This document shows, piece by piece, positions 13,103 through 18,137 of a stretch of DNA of 18,137 nt. The stretch is from Actinomycetes bacterium (GTDB lineage: Bacteria > Actinomycetota > Acidimicrobiia > Acidimicrobiales > Palsa-688): assembly GCA_021808425.1 (NCBI GenBank), contig JAKBBS010000052.1, positions 1-18,137 on the forward strand, given 5' to 3'. The translations under genes were made by a program, and so were the position numbers. The notes under the pieces are model-generated. The model was not told where the DNA came from. It worked only from the letters and a program-made list of their open reading frames with translations, and did not search any database. The number at the start of each line of letters is the position of its first letter. Positions within the stretch are counted from its first letter, which is position 1.

Positions 13103-13950
13103 TGAGCTGCGAGCGCCTTCAAGGTAGGGTGGCAGTGATCACCGGCTCCGGTAGCGGTATCGGAGCCGAGACGGCGGGACGTTTCGTTCGGGAGGGCTGC
13201 CGGGTCGTGATCGCCGACGTCCAGGAAGGGCCAGGGGCTCAAGTCGCCGAGCGGTTGGGGTCAGCCGCTGTCTACGTCCGCTGCGACGTCGCCAACGAAG
13301 ACGACATAGCGGCAACGGTCGACCTGGCATTAGCTCGTTTCGGGCGGCTCGACGTCATGTTCAACAACGCTGGGATCATCGGGGCGACCGGTCCGGTCGC
13401 CAAGTCCGAGATGGCCGACGTCGATTTGACCATCGCAGTAATCCTACGCGGAACATTCCTCGGCATGAAGCACGCGGCTCGGGCGATGGAGCCAGCCGGA
13501 TCTGGGGTGATCCTGTCCACGTCGAGCCCTGCGGGACTTGTAGGTGGGCTCGGGGCTCACGCTTACAGTGCGGCGAAGGCGGGCGTGATCGGCCTGACCT
13601 ACTCGGTGGCGGCGGAGCTACGACCTCGAGGGATTCGTGTGAATGCGATCGTCCCTGGGGCGGTGGTATCTGCCATGACGGCCGACCTTGTGGTAGGCGA
13701 CCCTCTCGATCTCGAGGGTGCGTCCAAGGCGATGCAGCAGTCGGCGCTAATGGATAGGCCGGGCCTCCCACAGGATGTCGCGGCAGCGGCCGTGTATTTG
13801 GCCAGCGATGACGCGGCGTTCGTGACCGGGACGGCTTTGGTCGTTGACGGCGGCTTGACCCACGCACCTGGTGGATCTCCTTACGCCCGAGGAGAGCCCT
13901 CAATCATGTTGGAGGGCGGCCGGCGACGCAGCTCGCCATCGGATGAGTGA
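13102..13950 (+). CDS. short-chain dehydrogenase/reductase with C-terminal tail
   Basis: A classical SDR of 282 residues. It has TGSGSGIG (14-21), Asp39 at the end of strand 2 (VIADVQE), which suggests NAD rather than NADP, NNAG (88-91), catalytic Ser in STSSPAG (139-145), and Tyr155/Lys159 in AYSAAKAG. The core closes with VTGTALVVDGGLTHAPGG. About 24 further polar residues (to DE at the end) exceed the usual 255-260, a mild oddity. The ATG overlaps the stop of the NTF2-like gene. In an operon with retro-aldolase-like and CoA-transferase genes it most likely oxidises a hydroxyl of the growing or shrinking CoA-thioester, but the substrate is unknown. Confidence 0.9.
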   Translation: MSCERLQGRVAVITGSGSGIGAETAGRFVREGCRVVIADVQEGPGAQVAERLGSAAVYVRCDVANEDDIAATVDLALARFGRLDVMFNNAGIIGATGPVAKSEMADVDLTIAVILRGTFLGMKHAARAMEPAGSGVILSTSSPAGLVGGLGAHAYSAAKAGVIGLTYSVAAELRPRGIRVNAIVPGAVVSAMTADLVVGDPLDLEGASKAMQQSALMDRPGLPQDVAAAAVYLASDDAAFVTGTALVVDGGLTHAPGGSPYARGEPSIMLEGGRRRSSPSDE

Positions 13951-13955
13951 CAGTG

Positions 13956-13977
13956 CGGCCGATCGACAGATCGGCCG
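13956..13977 (+). promoter_or_regulatory. stem-loop between SDR and second small metal protein
   Basis: CGGCCGATC (13956-13964) and GATCGGCCG (13969-13977) form a 9-bp perfect stem with the 4-base loop GACA. It fills the only sizeable gap within the operon and ends eight bases before the GGAGGT site of the next gene. Without a T tract it is more likely an mRNA processing or stability element, or a partial terminator, than a full stop. Confidence 0.5.
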
Positions 13978-13999
13978 TGAACCTGGAGGTGAAGACCTT

Positions 14000-14164
14000 A
14001 TGCCCGACCTTCCCGCTGATTCCACCAATCAGGTAGGCAAGCGGTATGTCTGCGCGACGTGTGGAACGGAAGTCATGTGCGTCAAGAAAGGCCCCGGGCG
14101 TCTCCACTGCCATGGGGAAGCGATGAGCGTCGTAACCGCCCGACCATTACCCTCCTCGGACTGA
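14000..14164 (+). CDS. 54-aa desulforedoxin-like protein with Cys3His set
   Basis: A small gene starting at ATG 14000 with GGAGGT nine bases upstream. The protein reads GKRYVCATCGTEVMCVKKGPGRLHCHGEAMSVV, with Cys18-x2-Cys21-x15-Cys37-His38-Gly. The spacing is the same as in desulforedoxin and as in the 47-aa protein earlier in the operon, but the last Cys is His, giving a Cys3His set (Cys27 is an extra). A Cys3His site would favour zinc or a tuned iron centre. It ends five bases before the luciferase-like gene. The start inside the ORF is chosen because upstream in-frame sequence is the SDR tail in another frame. The function in this context is unknown. Confidence 0.72.
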   Translation: MPDLPADSTNQVGKRYVCATCGTEVMCVKKGPGRLHCHGEAMSVVTARPLPSSD

Positions 14165-14169
14165 TCCCG

Positions 14170-15177
14170 ATGCAGCTTGCACTTCGCTACGACATGCGCG
14201 CACCTGCGATCGGGGCGCCGGTCGCCGACCTCTACGAGACCGCCATCGAGCAGTGCGCCTGGGCGGACCGTCTCGGCTTCGAGTCTGTCTATCTCGCTGA
14301 GCACCACGGAGCCGACGATGGCTACTGCGCTTCACCAATGATCCAAGCTGCGTCGATAGCGGCTGTGACAGCTCGGATGCAGATACATCTGTCGGCACTG
14401 ATAGCTGTGCTTCACAACCCGCTCAGGCTCGCCGAGGATCTCGCGACGCTTGACATCATCTCGCGAGGCCGCCTCGCCGTGACCCTAGGAATCGGATACC
14501 GCCCGCATGAGTATGCGATGTTCGGGGTAGCGAAAGCCAGACGAGTGTCCCTGCTCGAAGAGGTGTTCAAGGTCCTCGAGCAGGCCTGGACGGGTGAACC
14601 CTTCGACTACCGCGGCACAACCGTGATGGTGCGTCCCACTCCTTTTCGCCAGCCCCGTCCCCCTTTGTTCATCGGTGGTTCCACGGAGGCATCGGCCCGA
14701 CGTGCCGCCCGGTTCGGGGACAATTACTTTCCGGCCATCCCTGCTCTCACAGACGTCTACGAATCCGAGCGCCGACGCCTCGGGCTTGCTGTTCCGCCGA
14801 GGCCGTTACGAAAAGGTCCCCTTTTTCTCTTCGTCAGCGACGATCCCGGCCGAGACTGGAACGTCGTGGCTCCGAACGTGATCTACACCAGTAACTCGAA
14901 CAGCAAATGGGCGCTCGAACGCGGGGTCGGCGCGACGCCCTACAAGCCGGTGGGCTCGGTGGACGACCTTATGGCGAGCTCGCAGTTCGCGGTGCTTACC
15001 CCAGCGGAGTGCGTGCAGCTTGCCCAATCACTCGGCCCCGACAGCGAGCTTGTGTTCCAGCCGCTGATGGGCGGACTTGATCCGGCGGTGTCGTGGAGAA
15101 GCCTTCAGCTGTTCGAATCCCAAGTGCTACCAGAGCTACGACGGCTGGGTCTGCGGCCCGACCGGGTGGCCGCGTGA
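14170..15177 (+). CDS. luciferase-like (LLM) flavin or F420-dependent oxidoreductase
   Basis: 335 residues of the bacterial luciferase-like TIM-barrel family. Landmarks are MQLALRYDMRAP, CAWADRLGFESVYLAEHHGADDGYCASPM (29-57), HNPLRLAEDLATLDIISRGRLAVTLGIGYRPHEYAMFG (82-119) and PLFIGGSTEASARRAARFGDNYF (165-187). These proteins use FMN or F420. Actinobacterial members are mostly F420-linked reductases, dehydrogenases or monooxygenases, and I cannot separate these here. ATG 14170 is five bases after the preceding stop, with only a weak upstream site, so translation is probably coupled. The stop overlaps the next start (GTGA). It could introduce or remove a double bond or a hydroxyl before the aldolase step. 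Confidence 0.88.
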   Translation: MQLALRYDMRAPAIGAPVADLYETAIEQCAWADRLGFESVYLAEHHGADDGYCASPMIQAASIAAVTARMQIHLSALIAVLHNPLRLAEDLATLDIISRGRLAVTLGIGYRPHEYAMFGVAKARRVSLLEEVFKVLEQAWTGEPFDYRGTTVMVRPTPFRQPRPPLFIGGSTEASARRAARFGDNYFPAIPALTDVYESERRRLGLAVPPRPLRKGPLFLFVSDDPGRDWNVVAPNVIYTSNSNSKWALERGVGATPYKPVGSVDDLMASSQFAVLTPAECVQLAQSLGPDSELVFQPLMGGLDPAVSWRSLQLFESQVLPELRRLGLRPDRVAA

Positions 15178-16349
15178 CTGTGCCCGCCGGAGGCCGTGCA
15201 GCTGCCATCAGCGGACTGGGGATCACCGAAATGGGCAAGGTGTTCGGCAAGTCAGCGTCCTGGTTCGCCGCCGATGCAGTCCGGCGGGCGGTAGCAGACG
15301 CCGGGTTGGAGTTGAGCGACGTGGACGGCCTGCTGGTATCCACGGGGGTCTCGGGGGGCGTCGGACTCGCATTGCAGCGAGAGGTCGGCTTCCGGGACCT
15401 GACGCTGCTCGCCGAGGTCCAGGCGTTCGGCGCTACTGCCGGCGCCATGCTCCAGACGGCCGCTCTAGCAGTGCAGGCCGGCTCGTCGGATGTCGTCGTG
15501 TGCGTGTTTGCCGACGCCCCACTTCGCGTTGACCGCTCATCGGGGGCCGCGTACGGTAGTTCGGGCATGGGACGTGTCGGCTGGAACGGCATTGCCGCAG
15601 CGAGCGGTGTTTCAGGCGCCAACCCGATGTACGCCATGGCGGCCCGGCGTCACATGGAGCGTTACGGGACGACGAGCGAACAGCTGGCTCACGTGGCGGT
15701 TGCCCAGAGGGCGTGGGCGGCTATGAACCCCCGGGCGCAGATGCGGGACCCGATAAATGTTGACGACCACCAGAGGTCAAGAATGGTCGCGGATCCGTTC
15801 CGGCTTCTTGACTGCTGCCTGGTATCCAATGGTGGCATTGCGGTCGTGGTGACGTCTGCCGAGAGGGCTGCTGATCTGGCGCAACCAGCGGTGCACGTCC
15901 TTGGCTGGTCGCAGTGCCACCCGGGTCGCTACTTGATGCGCGACGACAATCTGGGCCTTGTGACCGGCGCGAGCAAGTCAGGTCCCAAAGCTTTGGCCAT
16001 GGCCGGTGTGGGCATCGAAGATGTCGACGTGGTGGAACTCTACGACTGCTACACCTTCACGGTCTTGGTCACCTTGGAGGACTACGGGTTCTGTGAGAAG
16101 GGGGAGGGAGGTCCTTTCGTGTCGAGCGGCGTTCTCGGCCCCGCTGGGAAGCTCAAGCTCAACACGGGTGGGGGCCAGCTTTCCGGCTACTACATGTGGG
16201 GTATGACACCGCTCTCCGAGGCCATAATACAAGTGCGCGGTCAGGGCGGCCTGCGCCAGGCGGAGCAACACTCCGTAGCTATGGTTAGCGGCAACGGTGG
16301 GGTGTTCGACCATCATTGTACCCTCGTGCTTGGTTCGGACGCCCGCTGA
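15174..16349 (+). CDS. second thiolase-fold protein, Ltp2-like (probable acyl-CoA retro-aldolase)
   Basis: 391 residues of the same thiolase-fold group as the protein at 10872, but clearly diverged from it. Shared blocks are RLLDCCLVSNGGIAVVVTS (210-228), VELYDCYTFTVLVTLEDYGFCEKGEG (287-312) and LNTGGGQLSGYYMWGM (329-344). The thiolase Cys is again absent (Gly86 in ungapped alignment) and the His of GHPxG is Tyr340. Tyr290 and Tyr340 are 50 apart, the Ltp2 spacing. A longer in-frame reading from 15093 exists, but GTG 15174 is preferred: it overlaps the preceding stop and gives the normal N-terminus AAISGLGITEMGK. It is followed directly by its own DUF35 partner. The two copies likely act at different steps or on different chain lengths. 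Confidence 0.85.
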   Translation: MTVPAGGRAAAISGLGITEMGKVFGKSASWFAADAVRRAVADAGLELSDVDGLLVSTGVSGGVGLALQREVGFRDLTLLAEVQAFGATAGAMLQTAALAVQAGSSDVVVCVFADAPLRVDRSSGAAYGSSGMGRVGWNGIAAASGVSGANPMYAMAARRHMERYGTTSEQLAHVAVAQRAWAAMNPRAQMRDPINVDDHQRSRMVADPFRLLDCCLVSNGGIAVVVTSAERAADLAQPAVHVLGWSQCHPGRYLMRDDNLGLVTGASKSGPKALAMAGVGIEDVDVVELYDCYTFTVLVTLEDYGFCEKGEGGPFVSSGVLGPAGKLKLNTGGGQLSGYYMWGMTPLSEAIIQVRGQGGLRQAEQHSVAMVSGNGGVFDHHCTLVLGSDAR

Positions 16350-16750
16350 TGTCCACCCCGCTAGGAGTCGTGCAGCGCGACCCGGACAGCGAGGAGTTCC
16401 TCGAAGCGGCGTCTCAGCGCAAGTTCGTTGTTTACCGCTGCCGCTCCTGCGGTTTCGTGGGCGGCCCACAAGAGAAGGTATGCCCGAAGTGCTCGTCGAG
16501 TGATACCGAGCAGTGTGCTGCCTCTGGGCGCGCGCGCGTCGTCAGCTGGTCGGTCGTTTATGGCAAAGGATCTGACGGAGACTTTGTACCCCAAGCCGTC
16601 GTGGTTATCGGCGAGCTGGACGAGGGCCCGTGGTGGTGGAGTCAGGTTCTCGGCGCCGAGCCGTCGGACATGACCACTGGTCGACGGCTGAGGATCTTGT
16701 TTGAGACGGCCGATGGCGGCGAGACGCTGCCTGTCTTCGCACTGGACTGA
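16349..16750 (+). CDS. DUF35 OB-fold protein, partner of thiolase-fold protein B
   Basis: 133 residues with an intact rubredoxin-like zinc ribbon, Cys31-x2-Cys34 and Cys45-x2-Cys48 (YRCRSCGFVGGPQEKVCPKC). An OB-fold follows (GRARVVSWSVVYG... PQAVVVIGELDEGPWWWSQVLG... TGRRLRILFE). The ATG overlaps the stop of the thiolase-fold gene, so stoichiometric synthesis is likely. It probably forms the active complex with the preceding enzyme, as ChsH2/Ltp2 do in steroid catabolism. Unlike DUF35 A, all four zinc ligands are present. Confidence 0.88.
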   Translation: MSTPLGVVQRDPDSEEFLEAASQRKFVVYRCRSCGFVGGPQEKVCPKCSSSDTEQCAASGRARVVSWSVVYGKGSDGDFVPQAVVVIGELDEGPWWWSQVLGAEPSDMTTGRRLRILFETADGGETLPVFALD

Positions 16751-16753
16751 ACG

Positions 16754-18137
16754 GTGGGGTTTCTGCAGGGGCTTCGCGTACTCGACTGCACAGACGAGCG
16801 GGGGCTGGCGGCAGGCCGTCTCCTCGCCGATCTGGGCGCCGACGTTATCCAGGTGGAGCCGCCAGGCGGGTCGACGGCCCGCTCGCTCCCGCCCCTATAC
16901 AACGGGTCGTCGCTGTTCTGGCAGACCTACGCGGCGAACAAGCGCGGAGTCGTGATTGATCCGGCCACACCCGACGGTCGGGATCGGATGGTTGATCTTG
17001 CGGCCGGCTGCGACATCTTCATCGAATCCGCCGACCCGGGGAGCTTCGAGAGCTTAGGACTCGGATGGCAAGACCTGCGCGCGGTAAATCCCGCGCTCGT
17101 CTACGTGTCAATCAGCGCGTTCGGTCGGAGCGGTCCGAAGGCGAACTGGGCAGCCACTGACCTGACGGTGTGGGCGTCGGGCGGCCCATTGGCTTACAAC
17201 GTGGATCAGACAGGTCCGCCCCTTCGGATCAGCGTTCCTCAGGCCTTCCTTCACGCATCGGCGGACGCGGCTGCAGGTGCGCTGATCGCTTATCGAGCCA
17301 GCCGGCGCAGCGGCCTCGGACAGCACGTAGACGTGTCAGCGCAGGCCTCAATCGGGTTGTGCACTCTGGCCGCAAACCTGATCGCGGTGACCGGCGACGA
17401 AGAACCGGAATGGATGCCCAAACCTGAGGATCGGATAGCAATCGACCGCAGCGGGAGTGGCTCCAGGACGCGTCGCTCTAAATGGCCGGTCTTGAACGGA
17501 TTCGTTGAGTTGCACCTGGCAATGGGTCCGGCGGCGGGGGCGTTCACCAACAACCTCTTTGCGTGGATGGCAGACGCCGGGGCTCTACCAGACGAGGACA
17601 TCGCAAAATGGGACTGGCGTGACCTGCCCTCGAAAATCGAGGCCGGCGAGATAGACGTACAAGTAATGGAGCGGGCCCGGGGGTATGTCGCTGCCTTCCT
17701 CGCCGGTATGAACAAACAGGAGGTAACCGAAGCGGCCCTGCTTCGTAAGACCCTGGCGGTCGGCGTTGCCGACGTGTCAGACCTGGCCGCCAGCGAGCAT
17801 TTCGCCGACCGCGGTTTTCTCGTCAACTTTCCCCACGACGAATGCGGCGGGCCCGCGGTCACCGTGCCCGGGCCGATCACCCGAACGCAGGCCTCCGCCT
17901 TCTCCTGGTTGCGCGAGGCACCACGTCTCACCCCGCGTGGGGCGCCAGGTTGGTCCGGAGCCAGCTGGGCCGGCGAGCGCGCAAGGGTGTCGGCGAGGAG
18001 AGGAGATGGTGAGGGGGACGCCCACGGGGACGCGTCCCCCCTCGGTGGCTTGAAGGTGGCAGATCTTTCGTGGGTGGTAGCCGGTCCGGTGATTGGACGG
18101 GCTCTTACCGATTTCGGTGCCACAGTCGTGCGGGTAG
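16754..18137 (+). CDS. CaiB/BaiF (class III) CoA transferase, double-domain, 3' end outside window
   Basis: Class III CoA transferases move CoA between carboxylic acids. This frame is open from GTG 16754 to the window edge (461 codons). Domain 1 starts LQGLRVLDCTDERGLAAGRLLADLGADVIQVEPPGG and continues through FWQTYAANKRGVVID, VSISAFGRSGP and DLTVWASGG, with the expected catalytic Asp at about residue 136. It ends near residue 405, followed by a polar linker rich in Gly, Asp and Arg. A second CaiB N-terminus then begins (GGLKVADLSWVVAGPVIGRALTDFGATVVRV), so this is a fused tandem enzyme of which only the start of domain 2 is seen. No good ribosome-binding site precedes GTG 16754. It is in the same frame as DUF35 B, separated by the TGA and one codon. 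It probably loads CoA on the pathway substrate. Confidence 0.88.
   Translation, partial: MGFLQGLRVLDCTDERGLAAGRLLADLGADVIQVEPPGGSTARSLPPLYNGSSLFWQTYAANKRGVVIDPATPDGRDRMVDLAAGCDIFIESADPGSFESLGLGWQDLRAVNPALVYVSISAFGRSGPKANWAATDLTVWASGGPLAYNVDQTGPPLRISVPQAFLHASADAAAGALIAYRASRRSGLGQHVDVSAQASIGLCTLAANLIAVTGDEEPEWMPKPEDRIAIDRSGSGSRTRRSKWPVLNGFVELHLAMGPAAGAFTNNLFAWMADAGALPDEDIAKWDWRDLPSKIEAGEIDVQVMERARGYVAAFLAGMNKQEVTEAALLRKTLAVGVADVSDLAASEHFADRGFLVNFPHDECGGPAVTVPGPITRTQASAFSWLREAPRLTPRGAPGWSGASWAGERARVSARRGDGEGDAHGDASPLGGLKVADLSWVVAGPVIGRALTDFGATVVRV

Noticed and set aside
10872..16349. Reading the two thiolase-fold proteins as acetyl-CoA acetyltransferases
   Set aside because: The catalytic Cys and His positions are Gly and Tyr in both, so ordinary thiolase activity is unlikely.
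17290..18123. 277-aa minus-strand frame opposite the CoA transferase
   Set aside because: The plus strand encodes a clear CaiB protein over the same bases; the antisense translation has no domain and is a codon-bias shadow.
1..18137. CRISPR array, tRNA, rRNA or prophage genes
   Set aside because: No regularly spaced repeats, cloverleaf-like sequence, rRNA blocks or phage structural genes were recognised by eye.

Overview
The window is GC-rich DNA that looks actinobacterial, perhaps from an acidimicrobial or related lineage. Signs of this are an F420-type luciferase-like oxidoreductase, GTG and TTG starts, a Ser/Thr-rich linker behind a lipobox, fused CaiB-type CoA transferases and dense SDR/thiolase/DUF35 content. 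No rRNA, tRNA or CRISPR array was seen, so the lineage is inferred from gene content only.

Region 1 (1-2020) is a scarred accessory segment. A 1.15-kb insertion sequence (156-1305) has near-perfect 14-bp terminal inverted repeats. Its transposase is broken by an internal deletion plus frameshift. The element abuts, and apparently truncates, the C-terminal half of a DUF2399/TIGR02679 (JetD-like) gene of a Wadjet-type anti-plasmid system. No other Wadjet gene is visible.

Region 2 (2006-4472) lies on the minus strand. It holds an HSL-type alpha/beta-hydrolase and a two-gene operon of an ArsR regulator and a tandem SRPBCC protein. A perfect 16-bp palindrome sits in the promoter of that operon.

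Region 3 (4777-9908) is on the plus strand. A FadR-type GntR regulator is followed by a complete RbsABC-like importer: a double ABC ATPase, a permease and a lipoprotein binding protein. The binding protein appears to have its own promoter. A strong convergent terminator closes the block.

Region 4 (9927-18137) begins with a minus-strand SDR divergent from a long plus-strand operon. The operon order is: thiolase-fold protein A, DUF35 A, a 47-aa desulforedoxin-like protein, an NTF2/SnoaL-like protein, an SDR, a 54-aa desulforedoxin-like protein, a luciferase-like oxidoreductase, thiolase-fold protein B, DUF35 B, and a double-domain CaiB/BaiF CoA transferase that runs off the window. Gaps are short or genes overlap, which suggests co-transcription.

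The most interesting point is that both thiolase-fold proteins lack the catalytic Cys and His of thiolases. Each instead has two Tyr residues spaced exactly 50 apart, as reported for the steroid side-chain retro-aldolase Ltp2, and each is followed by a DUF35 partner. With the CoA transferase, SDRs and importer, this suggests an undescribed catabolic pathway: uptake, CoA activation, redox steps, and two retro-aldol C-C cleavages. The two small desulforedoxin-like proteins have no known role in such a pathway.
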